From: Saprospiraceae bacterium | Lineage (GTDB): Bacteria > Bacteroidota > Bacteroidia > Chitinophagales > Saprospiraceae | Assembly (NCBI GenBank): GCA_016715105.1 | Contig: JADKBO010000012.1 | Span: 62,001 to 126,000 of the forward strand | Length of the DNA stretch: 64,000 nucleotides | Direction of reading: 5' to 3' | Shown here: one piece after another, positions 26,658 through 36,838 of the stretch | Layout: each line of letters starts with the position of its first letter | Numbering within the stretch: the stretch's first letter is position 1 | Notes under the pieces: model-generated | Databases searched by the model: none | What the model was told of the DNA's origin: nothing | What the model saw: the letters and a program-made list of their open reading frames with translations, nothing else | Program-made: the position numbers and the translations under genes

Positions 26658-28967
26658 GGTGACATTTCCACAGGCATCAATCACCCTGAAAATCATGCGG
26701 TGTTTACCCACTGGATATTTTTCACTTACTGCTGGTCCTACACCTACTCTATCAATGGTTTGGTTGCTGAACAAGTCCACCTCCCAAGAATATTTCAATT
26801 TATTGTCTGGTGTACATTCGTCATGAGCTTCTACCCGATGGTGAACTTCCTCTTCGCAATCACCTTCTTTTGAAACAATGGTGCGATCTACACAGCCTGA
26901 AATAAATACTGGACCAACATTATCTTGCACCAATATCTTTTGTGTATGTGTGTAATAGTTTTTATCATTGGGATTGTAATCACACCAGTTAATGACACGC
27001 CAGTATCTTAAGATTTTCTGACAAGCATTGTCAACTGTGTAGTATTCATCTGTGTAACTAACAGCCAAGTCAGCGCACGTTTTACTTACGAATTTGGGTT
27101 TACTGTCCAGATATTCCGGTGTCAGTTTTGCTGCATCAACACATTGATTTACAATCGTATCTGCAGGAAAAATGATGTGGTCTTCTGAAAATGGATTGTC
27201 ATTGACCACGGTAATGCGCTGAAAACAAGAATCTCTAAGTCCTTGTTTATCAACGGCTACCCATTTCCTTATGACAACTCCAATCCCACATTTATCCAAT
27301 CTTACATCGTCTTTGAATGGCAAGATGGTTGCCATACAATTATCTATTGCTGTTGCAACGCCATTGGTTTTTGTAGAATCTTTATAATCAACATAACATT
27401 GAATGGTTATGTCTGCGGGACATGTAATTACCGGCTTAATTTTATCTTGTACTCTTACATTACTGATACATTCGTTGGTATTTCCAGCAGCATCAGTCAC
27501 CCTAAGGACCACTTTGATGTATTTGGTTGGATCAGCATTGACATCTGTACAACAGAAATTTACTTTATCTCTTAAGGTCCTATCCTGAGGATAATTAGGA
27601 CAATTGGTGTCTAATCTTCTGATTTCATATTTTACAATACCACAATTATCTTCACTTCCACTGTTGAGCGCGGTTGCTGTTAATTCTGCCCATCCGTTTT
27701 CTCTCAATGATACCACAATGTATCCTTCACAATTGGCAGATGGTGATTCTTTATCTTTGACGTGAACATCAAAACTACAGTATGAAATATTACCGCAGGC
27801 ATCTGTCAGTTTGTAAATGATGATGGTTGTGTCTTGTGGTAATGCTGTGAGTGTAAAGGTATTATCAGAATTTCTGACGATGTCTTTGGTATAAATGGTA
27901 TCTCCAAAACCACCTAAATGATCTCTTAATCTATACCCAACAATATAAGAAAATGCACTGCAATCTGTTGCTTTGGGTGGGGGTACTTTGTAAGTAGCGG
28001 TACACTTTTTAGGATCCGTTTGCAGGACAACCACGTCATTGGGATTGACCGTACAAACAGGCGGAATTTTATCTAAATATTTGATGATTTGTCCAAATGT
28101 GGTATCTCTTCCATTACACCAATCGATCACTTCCCAAACTCTGAGAATTTTGAATGCACTTCCACACAATTCAAATCTGGTGTCGACATAATGCTGTTGA
28201 ATATTGTCACAGTGAATCCCTCCAGGAAAGCCAGTATAAACCGGATCTGGTGCTCCATTTGGTAAAAAATGATTGAATACTCCGCATACTAAAGCAGGTC
28301 TATCAAAATCATCATAATTTGGTGGAGCAGTGATATCATCTAAGGTAAATCTTCTGACATTGATGACTTGAATACATGTTGCTGTGTTTCCATAAACATC
28401 TGTAACCAACCAAGGTCTTTCTATTCTTTTGATGAATGGACTACTACAAGGTAGTGGCGTCACAACATCGGGTAATTGTTTAATGGTTGCAGGTCCGCAA
28501 GCGTCGAAAGCAGTGATGTTAGGAACACCAAAACCTGCTCTGAGATCAGCGTCGCAATCAACTTCTACCGTATCACAATTGGTAATCACAGGTGGAAGTT
28601 TGTCTTCTATCCAAGCATATCCCCAGCATGAATATCCACATCTATTGAGTTTTACAGAAACTTCCAACCTCTGTCCGATATAAGTTTTGTCGATGATATT
28701 GGAAGACAGGATTTTGCCATTTTTGTTTTTAATGGTAACCGTGTATTCGCTCTCTGGGAATGTTAATTCCTTGAGCATCGATGAAGCTTTTATCTCTTCC
28801 GTGCAATTGATGTCCAATGAGACTTGGATATTGGAATTGCATGAAAACGACGGAGGACACGCTTGACTAGCAAGGTTGGTTACTCCCAGCACAAATGCCA
28901 AGCACATAAAGAGGAAGCTGATGTGCTTGCTCTTTCCTGGCTTGATATGTTCACTTTTGTGTTTCAT
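26655..28967 (-). CDS. T9SS-exported adhesin 1, N-terminal part (before frameshift)
   Basis: The ATG at 28967 gives MKHKSEHIKPGKSKHISF, then a hydrophobic core ending VTNLASQA; an ATG at 29000 is an alternative. The mature part is Cys-rich and made of repeated HYR-like beta domains, with blocks such as ITCPADITIQCYVDYKDS and DAAGNTNECISNVRVQDKIKPVI. The frame is broken at an AAA on the coding strand (26655-26657), where one A too many gives ...CGNVTKV and a stop; removing it gives NVTKCEYMFLIKDDKKPTPVC, matching the paralogue at this point. Whole protein about 1,275 residues. It starts 59 bp after adhesin 2 and is probably in the same transcript. Confidence 0.85.
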
Positions 28968-29026
28968 TTGTAAAATTCTTTTATTATCGTGGTTGGTCAT
29001 TTTTAGAAAAAAGTGGAAGAAGGTTT

Positions 29027-32000
29027 TCAAAACAATTTGATCATCCTTCTTCCTGAGTAGTGAGTTTTAGTTAAAATCTGATAGAGTAAAATGCCCTTGG
29101 TTTTAAGGTCGTCTTCTGTGATTTTGAATGAGTTCAATCCTTTAGCAAAATTGGCTGTCTTTGTATACAGTAATTTTCCTTCCGCATTGAAAACATTTAG
29201 ACTCACGGATTCTTCTTTGTCTATTTCAAATGAAATTTCTGTCTCTGTTGTGAATGGATTGGGCACATTTTGGTAAATCCTCAATCCTGTGGTCAATTGT
29301 GCTTCATTTCCGGCACTTCTGATCGATAACTTGTGGCTGGTAATATTTCCTGCATCTTCCATGTACAGCTGATTTTCCATGTCATTGGTTTGGAAAAACA
29401 CATCTGAAGTGGTCGTTTCTTTAAGCAATTCTATAGATACGATGAGGTCTGCGAAAGCATGTTTTGGATCTGACCAAACAACTTTATAATTCGCCCCATC
29501 ATTCGTAAAATAGTGGACAGGGTCAACAGTTTTACCGCTGTATATGTCCAGAACTTTTGCTTTTGTCGGATCTACATAGAATGAAAATTGCAATCCCTTT
29601 ATAGCTTCTATTTCTGAACTGGTGAGTACAATTTCTGCCTGGCTACCAGCTGTCAGTTTTTTATGATCAAATGTGAGCACTTTAGCACTTCGCTCATCTG
29701 TTTGATTATTGGTCAAACTTGATAAATATGAACCATCAATGTCGCCGGTTTTTATTCCTATGAAGGATTGATCTGTTTCATTTCTGGACATTGCAGGTAT
29801 GAAAATAGTCTGGTGAATGGGATACATTTCCTCCCCTTTCATACTAGATTCCGTAACAAATTGCCATGTGGGTACTTTTTCGAAATCACTGGTCACTCCT
29901 AAGACAAGTTTTCTCAAGTAAACTATATCTGAGATGCTTACTTTTTGATCACCGTCCACATCTGCTGCCAGCATTCTGGCATTATTTCCCAATTTTTTAA
30001 GGCTCAGAATGTGTTTTTGTATCTGTAGAATATCTAATGTATTAACTCCAAGACTTGCTTTACCACTTTTTTGAGGGGTGATCAAATAATCATGGAATTT
30101 TTTCAAATTTTCGAAAGCGTAGATTCCGTTTGCACCTGATTTGATGGTCTGAGGAAACTCTGGCAGATCTGATTCCATGGTGATGTCTGCATCCAAAATA
30201 CCTCTACCGTCAGGGTCTATGATTCTGCCACTGGCAATGACCTTCTCTCCCGGAGTAGTTCCAGAACAAACGCCTGCATTATCTTGTAATAAAAAGGTAG
30301 CATTACAATAATCTGAATTGCCTTCCAAATCAAAAATATAGATCCTCACAGGTATTCCAGTGTTGCCAAAACTTACAAAATCCTCGCAAGTGAATACTCT
30401 GGACGAGTCTTTTACATTACTTGTGAAAGAATATCTCAGTTGTGGGGGTGTTGTACAATTGTCATATCCTTCTTTGATGAAATCTTTGGCCCATATGGTA
30501 ATTTGTTTGGTGGTAGGCATGACCACACTGACCACCTGTGTATGACAAATAGGCGTTGGAGCTTTTTTATCTTTTACGGCAAACACCTTTGTACATCTGG
30601 TTACATTTCCGCATTCATCCCTTACCCACCAAGTCACCTTGTGGTTTCCGTAAGGAACTACTTTCATGATCATGTCACCAGTCTCATTATAATCAATGGT
30701 GCCGTTATTAAATAAATCAATTTCATAACCATAAGTGAGGATAGCACCTGGACAATCGTCTGTTGCCATCACTCTGATGGTAATTTTTGCCTTGCATGTA
30801 TCTACATCCTGAGTTTCCAAGTCATTGTCATTACAACCTTTGGTGATGGTTGGAGCGACACTGTTGATTACTTTGATGACCTGTGTGTGTTTCCAACTGA
30901 TTTGATACGGTGCTCTTGCATCAAACTGACACCAGTCGATGACAGTCCATTCTCTCAAAATTTTAAAACAAGCACCATCTACGTATTGGAAAATGATGTC
31001 GTCATAATCATAAGCTGGTTTGCTACATGCTTTATCTCTGAATCTTGGATATCTTCTATCTGCTGGTAAATCCTCTGGTTTGATATCTACCGCTCTACAA
31101 CCGTTGGTAAATGTATAGTCTGCAGGCCAAAAGATGTCATTTTCATTAAATGGTGTAATGGGTCTTACAGTTATGATTTGTGTACAAGTTGCACTGTTGC
31201 CATAATTGTCTGTTGCTATAAATTTTCTAAAGATTTGTCCTATTCCACAATCATTGAGTCTTCTGTCAACTTCTTCTTTCAAAGTGTATCCGCAAGAATC
31301 TTTCACGGTTGGTTGACCATATAAGGATAAATCCCATAATTCTGCGTCACAATTGATGATGGTGTCAGCCGGGCATAAGTGAAATTTAGGCGGAGTATTG
31401 TCTTGGACTGTAACCTCAACCATACAAGTATTGGAATTTCCTGACTTATCAGTAACTCTCATTTGTACCATGATGGTTTTTCCTACGTCTTCACAGCAGA
31501 ACAAAACTTTTTTATCCCATGTGGTATTCATTCCACAGGCAAAATTTTCCATTCTTCTCAATTCGATGCGGTCAATCATACAATTGTCATGACTACCATC
31601 GTCAAATGACTCTACCCCAGCCCAGGCCATTCCAACCTCATTTAGGCCTACAAAAGTGTATTGTTTACACACTGCAATTGGCTCGATAACGTCATTGATG
31701 GTCACTGTTGTATAACAATTGGTGACGTTTCCGCAACCGTCATAGATGTAATAACTTATCCAAAATTTGGTATATCCTTCTGGTAATCCAGTTATTACGT
31801 ATTTCCTATTTTCTACTTTTAATATTCCTTCTACCCATGCATCTGTGTAAGGGTCATCAGAATCATCTACTGGCTTATATGCAATGGTATAGTCCCAATC
31901 TATACAATCATCCACCATTGGGACAGGTACGTTTACATTACCAACACAAGTGTGGTCTGAAGTTCCAACGGTGAAATCAGCAGGTGCTGTACAAACAGGA

Positions 32001-33225
32001 GCCTGCGTATCCATGACAGTGATTGTTTGCGTCTCTTGTATTTGCTCGCCAGTGCAACCGTCTATTACTATCCATTTTCTTCTGATCTTAAAGGTCTTAT
32101 CATTGACACAAATATCAAATCTGATGTCTTCAAAATCTACGATGATGTTAGCGCATAATGCCCCGGTTGGGTATCCAGTAGATATTGGGTCTGGGTGGCC
32201 GTTTGGCAATTTTATCCAATCACCACAAGCATCAAGGGATGGATTGGGTCCTATTACATCATCATAACTGGGTGGTATCATTACATCTTCCAAAGAAGCT
32301 TGTCTTACTGAGATGATTTGTTCGCATGAAGTAGAATTGCCATTGTTATCTGTAGCAACCCAAGTTCTTTTAAATTCTGCACTTATTCCACCATGACAAT
32401 GGGCGGTTATCTGCTCATCATTGTATTCTAATATGACATCACTACAATAATCAAAGTCAAGCACTTTATATTTTCTAGGTGCAATCAACATGAAAAAGGC
32501 AGTTGATGGCAATGGCATTCCTGTAAACTCTGGCTTGTCTACCTGGTCACAATCTATGGTATCCAAGGGCACACAAGTCAAAAGTGGTATCGATTTGTCT
32601 TCTACCAAAACGGTGCCCCAACATGAGTTTCCTGAGCAATCGTGATAAACAGAAACACTTAGACGTTTGCCTATGTATTTCATTCCTACAATTGCATTGG
32701 GCAATAAAGTATCTGCTTCTATATCTTTTAATATAACATCATAAGATGTCAGCGGTAAGGAAATATTCTCCATGATCATATCCGGAGTTATTTCTACTTC
32801 GCAAAAACCGTCCAATGTTAAATTCAAACTATTGTTACACGCTAACGATATGGGTTCAGGTTCATCGATGATCAAAACGGTATTGGAAATATTGAAATTA
32901 CACAAACCTACTAATTGGCCTGGATAAGATCTGGCAGATCCTACCGCATTTACCGTGGCAGAACCTACATTAGAAGGCCATTGTATAGAAACTATTGGGC
33001 TATTGGCAGATCCAATGATGGTACCTGGGCCTGTAATGGACCAACTGATGTTGTTTATTAAATTTGCTGGAATATCTAGTTGATAAGTTCTTGATTTTGA
33101 TACACAAACACCCTTATCTCCAATGATAGTATTGGAAGGATAGCGGCATCTGCGCAAGGCGTTGATTGGTAAATCTTGTAGGCCGTCATTAAATACAATT
33201 GTCCATGCAGTATTGTCTTCTTTTT
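29027..33225 (-). CDS. T9SS-exported adhesin 2, main part (after frameshift)
   Basis: About 1,400 residues. It opens with an Ig-like domain (GVCVSKSRTYQLDIPANLI), then a run of HYR-like Cys-rich domains with the recurring pattern CPADTIINCDAELWDL ... YGNSATCTQIITVR. Next are a CnaB-like domain (ASGRIIDPDGRGILDADITME), a dockerin-like loop (AADVDGDQKVSISDIVYLRK) and a T9SS type A sorting domain (RIYQNVPNPFTTETEISFE to SGRRMIKLF). Domain order equals that of adhesin 1, and the first HYR-region blocks align well (SCWGTVLVEDKSIP with SCWGYAWIEDKLPP), so the two are tandem paralogues. Confidence 0.87.
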
Positions 33226-33575
33226 ACTCTCAGTGTGTAAACACCAGGTGAGGTTTCTGTAATCACTTGTCCAACAGCTATTGGTATAGGCATTGCTGGT
33301 GGAGGTGCAGAGACAATATTAAACAAGCCCACTACATTGCGAACTTCCCAAGTCTTACCTGGGGCACTCAAAATAGTGATTACATCCTCAAACTGACCAT
33401 TGCCAGGCATAGAGGCGTTATTGAGACAACTACACTCAGTTGCTGAAACGCTTGGTGTTTGCGCATTCAGACTGCTGTTGAGTGCAATCATAAACAACAT
33501 ACAAAGGTAGATCACTACCCTGCTGGTGTTTACTGATATTGCCTTTCTTGATGATATCGTACAATTCAAACTCAT
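33221..33575 (-). CDS. T9SS-exported adhesin 2, N-terminal part (before frameshift)
   Basis: About 118 residues with a signal peptide after a basic n-region (VVIYLCMLFMIALNSSLNAQ). A short Cys-containing domain follows (ECSCLNNASMPGNGQFEDVI), then APGKTWEVRNVVGLF. The frame breaks at a run of five As on the coding strand (33221-33225). With four As it reads LRVKEDNTAWTIVFNDGLQ and joins the next part smoothly; as given it runs to RRQYCMDNCI and a stop at 33189. The joined protein would have about 1,515 residues. Confidence 0.8.
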
Positions 33576-34081
33576 GTATCGACCTTTTAATTTTGTATCT
33601 TATGATGGTTTTATAATCTCTCTAAGGAGATATTATATTTTTCTAACATACATAATATCCAAATATTGAGCCAAAAACATTCTATCAATATCTTTAATAT
33701 GAAAAAAGAGTATAAATATTAAATATTAATTATGTAATTAATTGATTATCTAGTATTTACGCCTGTAAAAAATATTTGATATATTTTTCATTTTATGTAA
33801 TTTCCCACTAGATGGGTGTAAGAGGATGTGATCTTTTATAATGGATAGGTTGAACGATTGAGGTTTCAACGGGCTTACCTTTCTCTTTTGGGATTCTTAT
33901 CGTGTTTAAGGATTAAATTCATAGCTCCTGAGCTATTACAAATTTGAGCTAAAAAGTTAGGGCATGCTCTAACGGATAAGGTATAAACTTAGATTTTTAA
34001 TGAAATAAAAAAGCCCATGAAAATTTTACTCTCCACGGGCTTATTATTTTATTCAGATAAAAATCTGAAAATGTTTAGCTA
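33576..34081. other. 500-bp spacer between adhesin 2 and pnp
   Basis: No gene. The half next to the adhesin is very AT-rich and should hold its promoter. The other half holds small inverted repeats (ATAGCTCCTGAGCTAT at 33921-33936; GTTAGGGCATGCTCTAAC at 33956-33973) and the pnp terminator. Confidence 0.6.
34005..34042 (-). terminator. Rho-independent terminator, pnp
   Basis: AAGCCCATG (34011-34019) pairs with CACGGGCTT (34034-34042), with one wobble pair. On the minus strand the stem is followed by six Ts. It lies 39 bp after the pnp stop. Confidence 0.75.
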
Positions 34082-36223
34082 TTATTGATTGCCTGCTGGT
34101 TTTGGCATAACAGCTTTTCTTGAAAGCCTCATTTTACCAGTTTTCTCATCATTACCGATATACTTTACGGTAAGTTGATCGCCTACTTTCATAACCTCGC
34201 TGACATCGTTGATTCTCTTGTGATCCAATTCACTTACGTGAACTAGGCCGCTTTTTCCTTTGAATTTAACGAATACTCCGAAAGCTACTACAGATTCTAC
34301 GATGGCTTCATAAACATCACCAACAGTCGGAGTGAAAGTAATTCTTTCGATCTCATCGATGGCTTGTTGCATACCGTCACCATTAGAACAAGTGATAGAA
34401 ACGTGTCCTTTGTCACCAATTTCTTCGATACTGATGGTTGTGCCAGTTCTAGCTTGAATGTCTTGAATGACTTTACCTCCTGGGCCGATAACAGCACCAA
34501 TGTAAGTTTTGTCAATAATGATTTGTTTGATGCGTGGAGCGTGAGGTTTCAAATCTTCTCTAGAAGCACTCAAAGCTTTGCCCATTTCACCCAAGATGTG
34601 AAGTCTTCCTTCTCTTGCCTGAAGTAACGCATTTTCCAAAAGTTCATAAGAAAGACCATCCACTTTGATGTCCATCTGGCATCCACAAATACCCTTTTCA
34701 GTTCCAGTCACTTTGAAATCCATGTCTCCAAGTGCATCTTCGTCGCCTAGGATGTCTGAAAGAATAGCTGTTTTTCCACCTTCTGCAATAAGTCCCATGG
34801 CAATACCTGAAACTGCTGCTTTGATAGGAATACCCGCATCCATGAGTGCAAGTGAACCCGCACAGACAGTAGCCATTGATGAACTACCATTTGATTCCAA
34901 AATATCAGAAACGATTCTGATCGTATATGGATTATCCGCTGGAAGAACTTGTTTGATTGATCTGGCTGCCAAATTTGCGTGTCCAACTTCTCTACGTCCT
35001 GGACCTCTGTTTGGCTTTATTTCTCCTACTGAAAGGGCAGGGAAATTATAATGAAGAATAAACTTCTCATGATAGTTTTCCAATGCATTGTCAATCAATA
35101 ATGTATCATTTGGAGAGCCCAAAGTCAATGATGTCAATGATTGAGTTTCACCTCTATTAAAGATTGCAGAACCGTGAGCAGAAGGTAGGTAGTCAACTTC
35201 ACACCAGATTGGTCTTACTTCATTGTTTTTTCTACCGTCTAATCTGATACCGTCACTAAGCACTATAGATCTGATGGTGTTTTTCTTCAATTTATCGAAA
35301 TAAATCTTTGAGTTTGCTTTCTTAACATCATCAAATCCTTCTTCGCCATATTTTTCAAGAAGTGCTTCCTTCATTTCTTTTGCTACTGCATCAAATGAAG
35401 CTTTTCTGGTTTGTTTGTCTGAAGCAGATCTTGCTATTGCAGCAATTTTATCATAAGTCATTGCTTTTACTTCCGCTTTCAATTCTTCATCAACTTCTGG
35501 TTGTGGCACTTCTCTTTTTACCGCGATGTGATCTCCAACCAATTTAGCCAATTCCAATTGAGCCGCACATTGGATCTTTATTGCTTCATGACCAATTTTT
35601 ATAGCTTCTATCAGTTCGTTTTCCTGGCATTCTTGAGCTTGACCCTCCACCATCATGATGTTGTCATCTGATGCCGCCAAAATGATATCCAAAGTTGCAT
35701 TTGCCAATTGGCTTCTTTCTGGATTTACTACGTATTTACCGTCAATTTTCGCTATTCTTACTTCTGAAATAGGTCCCATAAATGGAATATCAGAAACAAC
35801 CAAAGCTGCACTTGCTGCCAAAGCTGCGTAACAATCTGGCATATTATTTTGATCCCCAGAAATCAAGTTGATGATAATTTGGGTTTCATTTTTGAATTCG
35901 TCGTCAAACAATGGTCTGATTGCTCTGTCTACCAATCTTGAAATCAAAATTTCATAATCAGACAATCTAGACTCTCTTCTAAAGAAATTGCCTGGTATCT
36001 TACCAGCTGACGCAAATTTTTCTTGATAATCCACAGAAAGTGGAAAAAAATCTTGTCCCTCCTTCATTTCTTTTGCAGCTACAACTGTAGCCAATAACAT
36101 CGTATTTTCTACTCTGACTACTACTGAGCCATGAGCTTGTGTCGCCAATTTGCCAGTTTCGATGGTAACTTCTTTACCGTCGGGCAAATTGAACTGTACT
36201 TTTTTAGGAATCATATTTCCCAT
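34082..36223 (-). CDS. pnp: Polyribonucleotide nucleotidyltransferase (PNPase)
   Basis: A 713-residue protein with the full PNPase architecture: two RNase PH domains (VDYQEKFASAGKIPGNFFRRE early; SVGEIKPNRGPGRREVGHANLA and ILESNGSSSMATVCAGSLAL in the second), a linking alpha domain, a KH domain (IIIDKTYIGAVIGPGGKVIQDI) and an S1 domain (YEAIVESVVAFGVFVKFKGKSGLVHVSEL). It degrades RNA 3'-5' with phosphate. It lies directly downstream of rpsO, the classic arrangement, although a terminator sits between them. Confidence 0.97.
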   Translation of the reverse strand: MGNMIPKKVQFNLPDGKEVTIETGKLATQAHGSVVVRVENTMLLATVVAAKEMKEGQDFFPLSVDYQEKFASAGKIPGNFFRRESRLSDYEILISRLVDRAIRPLFDDEFKNETQIIINLISGDQNNMPDCYAALAASAALVVSDIPFMGPISEVRIAKIDGKYVVNPERSQLANATLDIILAASDDNIMMVEGQAQECQENELIEAIKIGHEAIKIQCAAQLELAKLVGDHIAVKREVPQPEVDEELKAEVKAMTYDKIAAIARSASDKQTRKASFDAVAKEMKEALLEKYGEEGFDDVKKANSKIYFDKLKKNTIRSIVLSDGIRLDGRKNNEVRPIWCEVDYLPSAHGSAIFNRGETQSLTSLTLGSPNDTLLIDNALENYHEKFILHYNFPALSVGEIKPNRGPGRREVGHANLAARSIKQVLPADNPYTIRIVSDILESNGSSSMATVCAGSLALMDAGIPIKAAVSGIAMGLIAEGGKTAILSDILGDEDALGDMDFKVTGTEKGICGCQMDIKVDGLSYELLENALLQAREGRLHILGEMGKALSASREDLKPHAPRIKQIIIDKTYIGAVIGPGGKVIQDIQARTGTTISIEEIGDKGHVSITCSNGDGMQQAIDEIERITFTPTVGDVYEAIVESVVAFGVFVKFKGKSGLVHVSELDHKRINDVSEVMKVGDQLTVKYIGNDEKTGKMRLSRKAVMPKPAGNQ

Positions 36224-36329
36224 TGGACTAATTTAATTTGTTTGTGTATAATATTTGTATTTGGCCTCAACCGAAGATTTTCAAGAACGGGCAGGAAGGA
36301 AATTGAAAAGGTCTTCGGATCATTTTTCT

Positions 36330-36361
36330 AAAAAAAAGGGGAGACTAAACAATCTCCCCTT
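36330..36361 (-). terminator. Rho-independent terminator between rpsO and pnp
   Basis: AGGGGAGA (36337-36344) pairs with TCTCCCCT (36353-36360); a run of eight Ts follows on the minus strand. In E. coli too a terminator sits between rpsO and pnp and some transcripts read through. Confidence 0.85.
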
Positions 36362-36375
36362 CTAAAGATAATATC

Positions 36376-36651
36376 TTACTTTCTTATGTTCAACTTCTCT
36401 AGAATTGCTCTGTACGAAGTGATGTCCTTGTGTTGTAAGTAAGCTAGCAATTTCTTTCTCTTTCCTACAAGAGTAAGAAGTGCTTTTCTGCATGACTGAT
36501 CTTTTTGATTTTCTTTCAAGTGATCAGACATTGCATGAATTCTAAAAGTAAAAAGTGCAATTTGAGACTCTACAGCACCTGTGTTGGTCTCGCTTCCGCC
36601 GTATTGAGCAAATAATTCTTGCTTCTTTTCAGCTGATAAATAAGATGACAT
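36376..36651 (-). CDS. rpsO: 30S ribosomal protein S15
   Basis: A 91-residue protein with the S15 signature: FAQYGGSETNTGAVESQIALFTFRI, LKENQKDQSCRKALLTLVGKRKKLLAYL and the ending YRAILEKLNIRK. It binds 16S rRNA early in small-subunit assembly. Usual length is about 89 residues. The start ATG at 36651 gives the expected helix one. Confidence 0.97.
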   Translation of the reverse strand: MSSYLSAEKKQELFAQYGGSETNTGAVESQIALFTFRIHAMSDHLKENQKDQSCRKALLTLVGKRKKLLAYLQHKDITSYRAILEKLNIRK

Positions 36652-36777
36652 TTGTTATAATTTAAAAAGTTTACCAATGTGCAGATTTTCCAATACTGCT
36701 TTAGCGGGGGTAAATATAAAGATAAAATCTGGAATTGGTAGAAATTTAGGTTTTTCTTATGAAAATGAAAAGGTTAT

Positions 36778-36812
36778 GGAGTAGATCAAATAATTATAAT
36801 TTGATCTACTCC
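36778..36812 (-). terminator. Perfect 13-bp hairpin after the giant gene, possible terminator
   Basis: GGAGTAGATCAAA (36778-36790) is the exact inverted repeat of TTTGATCTACTCC (36800-36812), with a 9-nt loop. It lies 27 bp after the stop of the giant surface-protein gene. No good T-run follows on either strand, so it may be a terminator or a transcript-stabilising hairpin. Confidence 0.5.
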
Positions 36813-36838
36813 CAAAACCCTATAATGCCGAACCCAAT

